Assembly: GCA_937981355.1 (NCBI GenBank)
Contig: CALJPD010000011.1
Span: 1-64,000 of the forward strand
Direction of reading: 5' to 3'
DNA length: 64,000 bases
From: an uncultured Candidatus Saccharibacteria bacterium
GTDB taxonomy: Bacteria; Patescibacteriota; Saccharimonadia; Saccharimonadales; Saccharimonadaceae
Within the stretch, counting starts at the first letter, position 1. Each line of letters begins with the position of its first letter. Position numbers and translations under genes: made by a program. This document shows positions 17,221-25,684 of this stretch, piece by piece. The notes beneath the pieces were generated by a model that searched no databases, was not told the origin of the DNA, and saw nothing but the letters and a program-made list of their open reading frames with translations.

Positions 17221-18027
17221 GCCGTCCCTAGTTATGAGGTAATATAGATCGTCAACTAGACCATCCACGTACGGTTTGTAGTATGTGTCTATTTTGAGCA
17301 TAGGTACTTTTTTGCGCACAAAATCATAGACAACCTTAGTTCCTGTGCCTAAATTTGTTCCATTTTTTGAATTATCACGTAAATCTATAGCCTGTGCCGC
17401 CACCATTAATTCTATGGCTAATACGTGCTTGACGTTATCCAATATGTCGACCACCTTACGGGCGGAGACCGAGCTCATAGCTACAAAGTCTTCGGTGTTG
17501 GCAGATGTTGGCACAGAGTCAACCGACGCTGGATGGGCTAATACTTTATTTTCTGAGACTAGTGAGGCTGTAGTATACTGCAGAATCATTAGCCCTGTTC
17601 TCATTTTTTCTGTCACCCTAAGGAACGCAGGCAGACCGTTGTTAAATCTATCATCAAGTAGAGCGGCAATTCTTCTGTCTGAGATATTTGCAAGTTCGCT
17701 TACTGCGATAGCTAGAGCGTCCATAGCGATGCCAACAGACTCACCGTGAAAATTTCCGCCAGCCATAACCTCTACTAGGTTTGTTTCTTCGTTTTTTATG
17801 AATACCGGATTGTCAGTCACGCTATTGAGTTCAATCTTCGCTATATGTGATGCATACTCAAGAGCCTCACGTATACCTCCGTGCACCTGCGGTACACATC
17901 GCACAGAGTAAATATCCTGGATACCGCTCGTATTGACTAGGGAGCTTCCGCGCAATAAATGCCTAACGTTATCAGAGACGATTCGCTGCCCCTTAAAAGG
18001 CTTCAGGCTATGTATAGCCGGATCGTA
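17203..18027 (-). pseudogene. Histidine/aromatic ammonia-lyase, C-terminal half only
   Basis: Matches the C-terminal half of HutH-type lyases: YDPAIHSLKPFKGQ, then QDIYSVRCVPQVHGG, GGNFHGESVG, ISDRRIAALLDD, SENKVLAHPASVDS and PTSANTEDFV. The N-terminal half, including the Ala-Ser-Gly that forms the MIO cofactor, is absent. Homology stops at about 18027, where the sequence passes into the antisense of a serine-recombinase fragment; an ATG-started frame runs on to 18150 but those residues are the recombinase read backwards. It cannot be an active lyase. The breakpoint beside a recombinase and tRNA-Glu suggests loss during insertion or excision of a mobile element. Confidence 0.8.
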
Positions 18028-18560
18028 CCCAAGCCCGAATTCGACAAGACGCTCGAGGATTTTGTACGGACTATTACCGTAAAGCCGGAGTACGTTGACG
18101 ACATTATCGCTGCTATTGCCGAACTGTGGCGCGAGCGCCAAGCAAAGCAACTAGAAGCCAACCAACAGCGCCTAGAGTACCGCCAGAGCCTGCAAAACCA
18201 GATTCGGGCGACCGTGGACAGAATGCGCGTTGTCACGAGCGAAACGGCGCTTACGTACTTGGAAGAGGATATTATTAGCGCCGAAAATGAACTAGCAAAA
18301 CTAGACAAAGAAATCGCCAATCAGCCCAACCTACAAGCTGAATTCGACCAAGTCTTGCAATACACCAAATATATTTTGGAACACCTCCCTGAGCTACTAC
18401 TTGACCTCTGTAATCCCTTGCGAAAAGCCGCCTTTTTCGCCGCTATCTTCAATAAAGTCCCAACCTATGATGAAATAAAGTTTGGAACTCACAAAAACAG
18501 CTCGCTACCAGAGGTAAACGAGCTGTTCCGTATCCGAATGGATGATAAATCCCTTTATGG
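18022..18560 (+). pseudogene. Large serine recombinase, C-terminal fragment
   Basis: From VPKPEFDKTLEDFVRTI onward the sequence has the long coiled-coil tail of large serine recombinases (RERQAKQLEANQQRLEYR, ending LFRIRMDDKSLYG). The catalytic N-terminal domain and zinc ribbon are missing. The frame then runs into the 3' end of tRNA-Glu (to 18621), giving a nonsense tail. A recombinase ending at a tRNA is a common mark of an integrated element; this looks like the relic of one. Confidence 0.72.
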
Positions 18561-18632
18561 TGACCTCACCGGGAATCGAACCCGGGTTGCTGGGATGAGA
18601 ACCCAGTGTCCTAACCGCTAGACGATGAGGCC
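18558..18632 (-). tRNA. tRNA-Glu (CTC)
   Basis: Cloverleaf with acceptor GGCCTCA/TGAGGTC, anticodon loop TTCTCAT (anticodon CTC, reading GAG), T-loop TTCGATT, and encoded CCA at the 3' end. Promoter: TGTCTA/TATAGT-type -35 and -10 (minus strand TAGACA at 18669-18664, 17 bp, TATAGT at 18646-18641). The 3' end abuts the recombinase remnant and may be an attachment site. Confidence 0.95.
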
Positions 18633-18691
18633 GCCTAGTCACTATAGCAAAAAAATCGACACTTGTCTAGCGATAATGTTGTAAAAAAGGC

Positions 18692-18720
18692 TTGACATGC
18701 CATAATCATGATGCTAAACT
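18692..18720 (+). promoter_or_regulatory. Consensus-like promoter for a candidate RNA
   Basis: TTGACA (18692-18697), a 17-bp spacer and TAAACT (18715-18720). It points into a 235-bp region without an ORF that ends in a terminator. It is back-to-back with the tRNA-Glu promoter. Confidence 0.65.
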
Positions 18721-18726
18721 GATCGT

Positions 18727-18962
18727 GTCATGCACATGCATGGTGGAGACAACTAACACAAACAGCACGCGATACAGCTAGAGCAAGCCAACGACGGTGC
18801 ACCCACACTGTATTTACTGGGAGTTTGCCATAGGCTATACTTGTGCAATTTTACATGTTTGGCACCCGTGCGAGAGGTGCCAAGCAAAGGAGGACTCCTT
18901 GGGTATCTTACCCAGCCCAGGAGATGTGCGATTTTCACTTCCCACGCGGGGAGTGATTTTCG
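18727..18962 (+). ncRNA. Candidate structured RNA (about 235 nt), family unknown
   Basis: Predicted from a promoter at 18692-18720 and a terminator at 18936-18962 with no convincing ORF between. Local stems include GGCACC-CGTGCGAGA-GGTGCC, AAGGAG-GA-CTCCTT and GGGTA-TCTT-ACCC; CTCCTTGGGT can alternatively pair with the later CCCAGCCCAGGAG. No downstream gene lies on this strand, so a riboswitch is unlikely; a small regulatory or housekeeping RNA (6S-like?) is more plausible. No SRP, tmRNA or RNase P signature was found. Confidence 0.5.
18931..18962. terminator. Bidirectional terminator between the candidate RNA and the histidine kinase
   Basis: CACTTCCC-ACGC-GGGGAGTG (18936-18955) is flanked by ATTTT on both sides, so it can end transcripts from either strand. 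The kinase stop codon (TGA at 18937-18935) lies in it. Confidence 0.8.
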
Positions 18963-20245
18963 TTTGGTGGTGTGCCCTGGCGCGGCGTGAGGCGATCGAT
19001 CGGCAGGCGGAAGCCAAAGGTGCTCCCCTGCCCCTCCCGCGAATGAAAGATTAGCTCGCCATGGTGTCCCAGCACGATCTTCTTTGCCAAGAATAGCCCA
19101 ATCCCTGTACCATCGGGCCGCTGCAGCTGGGCATTGTGCGCCCGGAAGAACTTCGTAAAGATCTTGCGCTGCTCACCCTGCGGCACTCCAATGCCATGAT
19201 CTTGCACCGTGCACACCACCCAGCCATCCTTGGGGTAGAGCCGCACCGTAATAACATCAGCACCAGGCGAGTAGTAAATAGCATTATCAATATAATTAAC
19301 GATGACTTGCCGGAGCTTATTTTCGTCGATCAACAGAGGTGGGATAACCCCACGCGGTCGATAATCCACTCGTAAATGGTGGCGCTCAGCAATGAGCTGG
19401 ATAGACTCGATACTCTGTGCCACCAGCGCGGCAACATCGCCTAGGCGGAAGTCGATTGTGAAGTTGCCAGTGCGGATGCGCGACACATTAAGGAAATTGC
19501 CAATCAGCTGCACCATTCGCTCGCTACTCGTAAAAGCCTCAGTAAGGAAAGTGCGCTGCGTGGCATTAATCTCACCAGCGTCACCCTCCAGCACCATCGA
19601 GATATAGCCCTTTACACTAGTGAGTGGTGTACGCAGTTGGTGGCTCGCCATACTGACAAACTCATCCTTCGCTGCATCGAGCTCACGCAGGCGGCGGTTA
19701 GAGGCGCGCAGTTGGCGCGTTGCATGGTCTACAGCTTGGGTGAGCTGCTGCTGGAACTGCTGCGTGGTATTGTGGCACTGCTGCGCCATCAGCGTCACCG
19801 CACATTGCTGAGCTATCATTGCAAGAGTGGCTCGCTGTGCAGTAGTATACGTGGCTCGCTCAGCTGGCGGGCCCAGCACGATATATCCACAGTGATTACC
19901 CTGCCACACCAGCCGCAACACTACAGCAATGTTGTAGCGACGGAGTGAGTGGCGCTTGGGTAGCATGGCGGTCACTGTGCGCTCCGTTGCTTCTTTGCAT
20001 AGCGGCAAGAGTGCATTAACAGAGGTAGCGTATTCATCTGGCAAATCAATTAGCGGCGGCGCTCCATCCACCATTACCATCACTCCGCACCAAGTAGGCC
20101 AAGCAACTGCCCTTAGCGCTGTGCGCACCGCTGCTACCACTTCTGCAAAGTCGGTCGCACGAGCCAGTGCGCTACCCAGTGCCACCAGTGGTCCAGCTGG
20201 TGTGGGCGTCATGCTCGATTTTGGGTGATTTTGTTCCATTTTCAT
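18935..20245 (-). CDS. Sensor histidine kinase with N-terminal GAF-like domain
   Basis: Autophosphorylates on His and passes the phosphate to a response regulator, probably the divergent receiver protein. About 436 residues with no membrane helix, so it is likely cytoplasmic. The N-terminal 180 residues look like a GAF domain; a Gln-rich coiled coil follows; then HisKA with SMASHQLRTPLTSVKGY (phospho-His), N-box KLRQVIVNYIDNAIYYSP, G1 VQDHGIGVP and G2 DGTGIGLFLAKK. ATG 20245 or 20239 are both possible; TATAAT at 20263-20258 is 12 nt before the first. The ligand of the sensor part is unknown. Confidence 0.9.
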   Translation of the reverse strand: MKMEQNHPKSSMTPTPAGPLVALGSALARATDFAEVVAAVRTALRAVAWPTWCGVMVMVDGAPPLIDLPDEYATSVNALLPLCKEATERTVTAMLPKRHSLRRYNIAVVLRLVWQGNHCGYIVLGPPAERATYTTAQRATLAMIAQQCAVTLMAQQCHNTTQQFQQQLTQAVDHATRQLRASNRRLRELDAAKDEFVSMASHQLRTPLTSVKGYISMVLEGDAGEINATQRTFLTEAFTSSERMVQLIGNFLNVSRIRTGNFTIDFRLGDVAALVAQSIESIQLIAERHHLRVDYRPRGVIPPLLIDENKLRQVIVNYIDNAIYYSPGADVITVRLYPKDGWVVCTVQDHGIGVPQGEQRKIFTKFFRAHNAQLQRPDGTGIGLFLAKKIVLGHHGELIFHSREGQGSTFGFRLPIDRLTPRQGTPPNENHSPRGK

Positions 20246-20256
20246 GCTACACCTGC

Positions 20257-20263
20257 TATTATA
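20257..20263. promoter_or_regulatory. Overlapping divergent -10 elements of kinase and response regulator
   Basis: On the plus strand TATTAT (20257-20262) is 7 nt before the response-regulator ATG; on the minus strand TATAAT (20263-20258) is 12 nt before the kinase ATG. They share five of six base pairs, so polymerase can use only one direction at a time. Confidence 0.55.
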
Positions 20264-20269
20264 AAGCAA

Positions 20270-20668
20270 ATGGTTAAAATTGCCATCATCGAAGACGACC
20301 AAGCCATCAGCCAAATGTACCGCATGAAGTTCGAAGCGGCTGGCTTTGCGGTGGAAGTTGCAGGCGATGGCAAAGCTGGCATCATGCTCGTACAACGGAC
20401 TCACCCCGATATCATCCTGCTCGACCTCCAGATGCCCCACCTCAATGGTGCCGACACACTCGAGCACATCCGCGCTTACTCATGGGGTAAGGATATCCCA
20501 GTTATCGTCCTTACTAACCTTGGTCACGAAGAAGCCCCCAAAAAACTCCAGCACCTTGGTGTCCACAGCTACATTGTCAAAGCCGAGCTCACCCCGAGCC
20601 AAGTCGTCAAGCGAGTGGAGGAGGCTTTGGCGGAGCGTGGGATAGTCGTTGCTAATATACACGGGTAG
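20270..20668 (+). CDS. Single-domain response regulator (CheY-like receiver)
   Basis: 132 residues, a receiver domain only: acidic pair IIEDDQA, phospho-acceptor Asp in ILLDLQMP, Thr in VIVLTNLG, Lys in YIVKAEL. No DNA-binding output domain is attached, so it acts through protein contacts or in a relay. ATG 20270 (MVKIAIIEDD) is set by the family start and by TATTAT 7 nt upstream. Divergent from the GAF histidine kinase, its likely partner. Confidence 0.92.
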   Translation: MVKIAIIEDDQAISQMYRMKFEAAGFAVEVAGDGKAGIMLVQRTHPDIILLDLQMPHLNGADTLEHIRAYSWGKDIPVIVLTNLGHEEAPKKLQHLGVHSYIVKAELTPSQVVKRVEEALAERGIVVANIHG

Positions 20669-20784
20669 GTATCAACCATCAGCAACACGAGAGTGGCGGC
20701 TCTGCCCCACATACAATTACATTGCTCCTTTTAGCCTCTATTACTATCGTATACATCAAATTATTGCTTGCACAATCTCAAGAG

Positions 20785-21339
20785 TCATAGTCGTCTCAAC
20801 GACTTTCTCAAATCTCGCAAGGACATTCTAATAAGCCGCCAATCGCTAGCTTTTGGTTCCACAATCGACAGTATCCTTGCTCGTTGCTGTTTGCTTGGTT
20901 CAAGATAGACGGTGAGATCGACAATTCCCTGTAGGACGCGTTGGTCGGTTTGCGTTTCGGCAAGTCGGTAGAGGTCTGGCATAATAGCGCGTATCTTATC
21001 GCGGCAGCGGTCGGCTAGGTCGGTATTGCCTCGTTCTTTTTCTAATGGTGCTGACCAGCCGTAGGCGATCTCGACGAGGAGATCGAGTGCAAAGCCGAGG
21101 CCTGGTGTGCTAAAGTTTCCAAGATGTATTTCGTTGGTAACAATGTCCGTTACTGGTTCGGTTGCCTGGTATAGGTTGCGTTGGAAGAAGGCGTTCCCTT
21201 CTATTTTCCAATACGCGTCATGAGCAACTCCATCTTTATCGGCATGGAGCATAGTCCATATTTTGCCAGGAAGAATCTGCGGATTCTCGTTGTCAGCAGT
21301 ACGTAGTTGTGTCCAATCTATTTCGTATTCTTTATACAT
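20785..21339 (-). CDS. Uncharacterised helical protein
   Basis: 184 residues, soluble. The C-terminal two-thirds is helical (FALDLLVEIAYGWSAPLEKE, then VLQGIVDLTVYLEP), a pattern similar to HEAT-like immunity proteins of polymorphic toxin systems, but no specific family is recognised. ATG 21339 (MYKEYEIDWTQL) is preferred because GAGGAG lies about 8 nt upstream. It stands alone; no toxin gene is adjacent. Confidence 0.6.
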   Translation of the reverse strand: MYKEYEIDWTQLRTADNENPQILPGKIWTMLHADKDGVAHDAYWKIEGNAFFQRNLYQATEPVTDIVTNEIHLGNFSTPGLGFALDLLVEIAYGWSAPLEKERGNTDLADRCRDKIRAIMPDLYRLAETQTDQRVLQGIVDLTVYLEPSKQQRARILSIVEPKASDWRLIRMSLRDLRKSLRRL

Positions 21340-21424
21340 CCCAAGCTCCTCGTTCTTGTTTTTATATAATACCATCCAATCCCTCAGCCCCACCACTCCC
21401 TAGAGTGTATTCTCAGGCAGGCAG

Positions 21425-21454
21425 TTTGGATTCTCGCGTCAGTGGTGATACAAT
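21425..21454 (+). promoter_or_regulatory. Promoter of tRNA-Arg(TCG)
   Basis: TTTGGA (21425-21430), 18-bp spacer, TACAAT (21449-21454), 11 nt before the tRNA. Confidence 0.55.
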
Positions 21455-21465
21455 AAGGCAAGTGA

Positions 21466-21542
21466 GCACCCGTAGCTCAGCGGATTAGAGTACTTGGCTT
21501 CGAACCAAGTGGCCGCAGGTTCGAATCCTGCCGGGTGTACCA
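21466..21542 (+). tRNA. tRNA-Arg (TCG)
   Basis: Acceptor GCACCCG/CGGGTGT, anticodon stem ACTTGG/CCAAGT with loop CTTCGAA (anticodon TCG), T-loop TTCGAAT, encoded CCA. Confidence 0.95.
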
Positions 21543-21622
21543 GTTCTGTTCCATATCACCCAGCTTGGTCTGGGTTTCTTTATACGGCACTATTTGCTAT
21601 TCATTTTGTGGCCGCACCATAT

Positions 21623-21656
21623 AAAAAAGGGTTAGCACACCGCTAGCCCCTTTTGT
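21623..21656. terminator. Bidirectional terminator
   Basis: GGGTTAGC (21629-21636) and GCTAGCCC (21642-21649) pair, with an A-run before and TTTT after, so it can serve the tRNA-Arg unit and the TM2-protein gene on the other strand. Confidence 0.75.
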
Positions 21657-21678
21657 TACACTACCATCACAATAGCTA

Positions 21679-22230
21679 TTAGCGAGGATAATAGTATGTC
21701 GATGATTGTATAGGTCCTGTTGTGCTTGTCGTATGCCACAGCACAACCACCCCAGCCGCCAGCAAGATCAAGAAGACAACAATCGCCACCGCCGCTAAGA
21801 TAAGACCAACAATGTAGGCGATCTTAAGCCCTTGCGCCCACGTCTTGTCACGCTCGGTCGCAACATATGGCGTACCGTTTGCATCTGCTGTGGTACTCGT
21901 CAGCAAGAAGAAGTCGACGATCCCCCAAACAGACAAGACAAACAGCCCCAACAGCGAAACAATATTAACATACGGCACAATTGATGTTACCGTACAGCCC
22001 ACCGCAATCCAAAAGCGGATCTTGCCCAGCTCGTCGCCACGGTACCAACGAGCCAAGCCGTACTGCCCCATAAACGCAGCGAGGGCAACGACCGCCAAGT
22101 AGTTGCGCGGTGAGGCATCAACCGGCGCAGACGCAGCGGCTGGCACTACTGGTTGGCTGGCAGCTGGAGCTGTGTGCGATGCTGCCTCAGTTGGTGGTGT
22201 TGGTTGTGCTGTAGGTTGTTGGTTTGCCAT
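21679..22230 (-). CDS. TM2-domain-like membrane protein
   Basis: 183 residues: a Pro/Ala/Thr-rich N-terminal tail (about 45 residues), then a TM2-like pair of helices with FMGQYGLARWYRGDELGKIRF, more membrane helices, and a short Tyr/Ser-rich end. TM2 proteins are common but poorly understood. ATG 22230 (MANQQPT) has GGGAG about 8 nt upstream. It ends at a bidirectional terminator. Confidence 0.78.
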   Translation of the reverse strand: MANQQPTAQPTPPTEAASHTAPAASQPVVPAAASAPVDASPRNYLAVVALAAFMGQYGLARWYRGDELGKIRFWIAVGCTVTSIVPYVNIVSLLGLFVLSVWGIVDFFLLTSTTADANGTPYVATERDKTWAQGLKIAYIVGLILAAVAIVVFLILLAAGVVVLWHTTSTTGPIQSSTYYYPR

Positions 22231-22341
22231 TGCTGTTCTCCCGATTAAACTCTCTTGCCCCATGGTAATGCGTTTTTGGCAAAAAGACAAGCGAGCGCAC
22301 GCGCCGCAGCAAGAAAGCTTTTTAATTCACCTCGCCGCCTC

Positions 22342-22371
22342 TTGACAGAACCCCAGGCTATCCGCTATAGT
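22342..22371 (+). promoter_or_regulatory. Promoter of tRNA-Lys
   Basis: TTGACA (22342-22347), 18-bp spacer, TATAGT (22366-22371). A small hairpin TTGCAC-GGGTA-GTGCAA lies between promoter and tRNA. Confidence 0.65.
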
Positions 22372-22406
22372 AAAAGGGCTTTGCACGGGTAGTGCAAGCA
22401 CGATAT

Positions 22407-22483
22407 GGGCCAGTAGCTCAGCTGGTTAGAGCACCTGCCTCTTAAGCAGGGTGTCGAGGGTTCGAGCCCCTCCTGGCCCTCCA
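22407..22483 (+). tRNA. tRNA-Lys (CTT)
   Basis: Acceptor GGGCCAG/CTGGCCC, anticodon stem CCTGC/GCAGG with loop CTCTTAA (anticodon CTT), T-loop TTCGAGC, encoded CCA. Confidence 0.95.
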
Positions 22484-22576
22484 TAGTATGTAGTCCTCGG
22501 TATTACCAGAGGACTGTTTGCTATAGAGACATCTATCACTAGTATTAACCATATATTCACGAAAGGATTACGCCTT

Positions 22577-23407
22577 ATGCCTACTTTATCACTCAACGGC
22601 CGCGAGCTCGCAAGTTTCATCAAGCAGCGCCAAGCCCGCCAAGTACGCCACTTACGCCAAGCGCACGGTATCACCCCCAAGCTGCTCATTATCACTCCGC
22701 TTAACGCATCGGGACCAATCAATGCCTACGTGCGCTACAAGCAAGCCTATGCTGCTGATATCCTCGTTGAGACAGAGGTATCACCAACTGCCGAAATAGA
22801 TATGCCAGGCGCGATCGACCGAGCAAACAACGACCCACACATCCACGGTATTATCGTCCAATTGCCGCTCAACGACCCATCACAAACAGACGCCATCGTC
22901 CAGCGCATCTCTCCTGCCAAGGATGTGGATGGTTTGAGTGGCCCGCACGCCACCTATACACCAGCAACGGCGCAGGCGATCGATTGGCTGCTGGCGGGTT
23001 ATAATATTAGCCTCGACGATAAGCAGCTCGCCATCATTGGGCGGGGGCGACTGGTGGGCGCACCACTGGAGCGGCTGTGGCGCGACCGCGGCTTGGCTGT
23101 AACGGTGTGCGACCGTCAAACACCCAATACTACAGAGGTCATTGCTGCAAGCGACGTTATCGTCACCGCTACTGGCCAGCCCCATCTCATCACAGCGGAT
23201 ATGGTCAAAGCAGGTGCAGTGGTCGTTGATGCTGGCACGGCAAGCGAAGGCGGCGTTATCGTTGGCGATGTCGACCCAAGCTTGCGCGAGCGCAGTGATG
23301 TCACTCTCACTCCAGAAAAAGGCGGCGTGGGCCCTCTCACTATCGCTGTGATGATCGACCACGTTATCCAGGCAGCACAGGCAACAGTCGAGTCTAGCAA
23401 GAATTAG
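22577..23407 (+). CDS. folD: Bifunctional methylene-THF dehydrogenase/cyclohydrolase
   Basis: Interconverts 5,10-methylene-, methenyl- and 10-formyl-tetrahydrofolate in the cytoplasm with NADP(H). 276 residues. Catalytic signatures: NAYVRYKQ (Tyr and Lys of the YxxxK motif), IVQLPL (Gln), AKDVDG (Asp), the nucleotide-binding IIGRGRLVGAPLERL, and the family end EKGGVGPLTIAVMI. AAAGGA lies 13 nt before the ATG. With glyA at 27.6-28.9 kb it would supply one-carbon units, although the two are not in one operon. Confidence 0.95.
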   Translation: MPTLSLNGRELASFIKQRQARQVRHLRQAHGITPKLLIITPLNASGPINAYVRYKQAYAADILVETEVSPTAEIDMPGAIDRANNDPHIHGIIVQLPLNDPSQTDAIVQRISPAKDVDGLSGPHATYTPATAQAIDWLLAGYNISLDDKQLAIIGRGRLVGAPLERLWRDRGLAVTVCDRQTPNTTEVIAASDVIVTATGQPHLITADMVKAGAVVVDAGTASEGGVIVGDVDPSLRERSDVTLTPEKGGVGPLTIAVMIDHVIQAAQATVESSKN

Positions 23408-23660
23408 CCGTTACTTAACCTCTGTAACTCAGCAGAATTTACCTCATTGTTTTCTCATGTTGCTGTTATTGGCACGCAGTCTCTTTGCTTGTTTGTATAT
23501 TTCCTAACACTGAGCTCTATAAGGATCGGTGCTGCTCTCGGGTATACTCCTTATGGCGCTTCAATCTATAGGCATTAGTGGTATATTTGTTCACGATATA
23601 TTGCAGATATTGTATAATATCGTCTTGTTATCCAGGTTCAGGCTGGCTTGGCTTGCAGAT

Positions 23661-23680
23661 ATATATCATGAGTGATATAT
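23661..23680. promoter_or_regulatory. Palindromic operator in the murB promoter
   Basis: ATATATCA (23661-23668), TGAG, TGATATAT (23673-23680). It fills the spacer of a promoter with TTGCAG (23653-23658) and TATATT (23676-23681), 6 nt before the murB ATG. The same half-sites and the same geometry occur in front of the HTH-MurA gene. Confidence 0.75.
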
Positions 23681-23687
23681 TATACCT

Positions 23688-24716
23688 ATGGATATTCGTA
23701 CTGACGTTTCACTCAAACCATATTTGACGATGCAGCTTGGCGGCAACGTCCATACTATGGTCGACCTCTATACCAACGATGACGTCGTGGCGGTGTGCAC
23801 GATGGCCCGCCAGCAGCAGGCTGAGCTCTTCGTCCTTGGTGGCGGGAGCAACACTCTGGCTCAAGACAGCGGCTTTGCTGGCATTGTGGCGCGCAACCGC
23901 ATCCCAGGCTTCTCAGTCGTTGCTGAGGATGATAAATCGACGACAATTACCGTTGGCGCCGGAGAAGTTCTCGATGATATCGTAGCAAAAACAGTGGCCA
24001 GTGGCCTGAGTGGCATTGAGGCGCTATCAGCCATCCCAGGCACGGCAGGCGCTGCTCCAGTACAAAACGTTGGTGCGTATGGGCAGGAGATTGCCGATAC
24101 ACTCATCTCGCTCGAGGCGTACGATCGACAGCAAGAGTGCTTTGTGTTGCTCAGCGCTGCCGACTGCGAGTTCTCGTACCGGCACAGCATCTTCCGGGGC
24201 CGCGAGATGGGGCGATATATCATCACAAGCATAACACTCCGCCTACGCAAGGGCTTGCCACAGCCACCCTTCTACCAAGCCGTCCAGGATTATCTCACCA
24301 CCCACGCCATCGCAGCGCCTACTCCGCAAGACATTCGCCAAGCCGTTATGACGATCCGTGCTAATAAGCTGCCCGACCCAGCCAAGCTCCCCAATACTGG
24401 CTCATTCTTCAAAAACGCGATTATTTCCAGCGAGGCATTTGCTCAGCTCCAGCAGTACTACCCCACGGTGCCACACTATGCCCTGGCCGATGGGCGCGTC
24501 AAGGTGCCCTCAGGCTGGCTCATCGAGCAAGCGGGGCTCAAAGGCAGCGTCCTCCACGGCATGAAGGTCCACGACAAGAACGCTGTGGTGCTCATCAATC
24601 AATCGGCCACCAGCTACCATGATCTTGCCGCCGCTCGTGAGGAGATTATCCGCACGGTAGAGGAAAAATTCGGCATTACCATTGTGCAAGAACCGCTCGA
24701 GATGCCAGCGGCGTAA
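23688..24716 (+). CDS. murB: UDP-N-acetylenolpyruvoylglucosamine reductase
   Basis: Second committed step of peptidoglycan precursor synthesis: NADPH- and FAD-dependent reduction of UDP-GlcNAc-enolpyruvate to UDP-MurNAc in the cytoplasm. 342 residues, of the E. coli-like (type I) class. FAD domain: VLGGGSNTLAQDSGFAG; GIEALSAIPGTAGAAPVQNV; YRHSIFRG; substrate part PNTGSFFKN with the catalytic Ser; C-terminal GWLIEQAGLKG and VLINQSATSYHDL. The first ATG lies 6 nt after the -10, so the mRNA is probably leaderless. Its promoter carries the palindrome also found at the HTH-MurA gene, which points to co-regulation of steps one and two. Confidence 0.95.
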   Translation: MDIRTDVSLKPYLTMQLGGNVHTMVDLYTNDDVVAVCTMARQQQAELFVLGGGSNTLAQDSGFAGIVARNRIPGFSVVAEDDKSTTITVGAGEVLDDIVAKTVASGLSGIEALSAIPGTAGAAPVQNVGAYGQEIADTLISLEAYDRQQECFVLLSAADCEFSYRHSIFRGREMGRYIITSITLRLRKGLPQPPFYQAVQDYLTTHAIAAPTPQDIRQAVMTIRANKLPDPAKLPNTGSFFKNAIISSEAFAQLQQYYPTVPHYALADGRVKVPSGWLIEQAGLKGSVLHGMKVHDKNAVVLINQSATSYHDLAAAREEIIRTVEEKFGITIVQEPLEMPAA

Positions 24717-25165
24717 TGAGTCAAATAGTGTGTAACATCTGCACATAATCTTATCTATTTACCCCTGTTAATCAATAGTTTTGTGATATAGATTCAGTCA
24801 AGCAGGCAAGCTAGATACGTATTCTTGAGTATTTTTTGGCTGCTTTTGCCTTATTCTCTGCCAACTTTGTATTTTCTTTTCTATTGGATAACCACGAAAG
24901 CCCCCTCAGCAGGCTAAGAGTTCTGCGTCGAAATACGTAATCTAATGAAGTGCTCTTTATCAGATAGGCCAAAGTGCTCCTTGACATGAGGGCGACCGGC
25001 ATTGCCCCTGCATGACGAAAGAATGCCAAAGAGTCTCGAGACACCCCCTTCTTACCCTTTCGTCGATAAATCATGGGGCGCACTTGAGGCAAAGTAGGCC
25101 GCAATTCAGCCTGTTTTACCTTCTCACCTCTTGCACTTTCACCCCAAAACCCTTATGCTAATTGC
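24717..25165. other. Intergenic region without a convincing gene
   Basis: The only sizeable frame is a minus-strand reading (25104 to 24811, 97 residues) starting at TTG with basic, low-information sequence and no promoter or ribosome site, so it is not called. The region separates murB from the pilin genes. No strong hairpin with a T-run was found. Confidence 0.4.
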
Positions 25166-25684
25166 ATGAGGGTACAACGCGGGTATACAATCGTGGAAAT
25201 TATTATTGTGCTGGCAATCATGCTGGTGCTGCTGGTGCTGGGTGTGGTGACGCTCAATAATGCGCAGCGCTCCTCGCGCGATACCGCTCGCACGACCACT
25301 GTAGAGACGGTGGCACGCAGCCTCGAATCCTTCTACAACGGCGACGCAACTGGTACGTTGGGCGAGCAAGGCCACCGCTACCCATCAGCCGAGCATTTTT
25401 TGACCTCACTTAACGGCACAGCTATTCGTCACATCCTCCCTGGGCTATCTGAGGATAGCTACCAATACCCATCACGTAGTGGCCAGCAAGCGCTCTTTGT
25501 CCAGTCGCCAAGCAATGGCATTAGCAAAGACAGTGCGTCAGTTGACCGTTTCATCTACGAGCCGCGCGCCCGCGATGGTTCGCTCTGCGTCACCGCCAGC
25601 CAAGAGTGCAGCCGCTTCTTCCTCTACTACCGGCTAGAACGCGCCCCAGCAGCAACCCTAACCATCACGAGCAACCACCAATGA
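25166..25684 (+). CDS. Type IV pilin-like protein (minor pilin 1)
   Basis: 172 residues with a class III prepilin signal: short basic leader MRVQRG, cleavage after Gly6, then YTIVEIIIVLAIMLVLLV with Glu at +5 of the mature protein. The rest is a soluble head with two Cys near the C-terminus that could pair (SLCVTASQECSRFF). The protein would be cut and methylated by a prepilin peptidase (not in this window) and built into a pilus or pseudopilus. It overlaps the next pilin by 4 nt (ATGA). Confidence 0.85.
   Translation: MRVQRGYTIVEIIIVLAIMLVLLVLGVVTLNNAQRSSRDTARTTTVETVARSLESFYNGDATGTLGEQGHRYPSAEHFLTSLNGTAIRHILPGLSEDSYQYPSRSGQQALFVQSPSNGISKDSASVDRFIYEPRARDGSLCVTASQECSRFFLYYRLERAPAATLTITSNHQ

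Noticed and set aside
18562..18621. Recombinase frame continuing through tRNA-Glu
   Set aside because: The last 20 or so codons are tRNA sequence read as protein; the real similarity ends before it.
24811..25104. 97-residue minus-strand ORF
   Set aside because: TTG start, no promoter or ribosome site, basic low-information sequence, no family resemblance.
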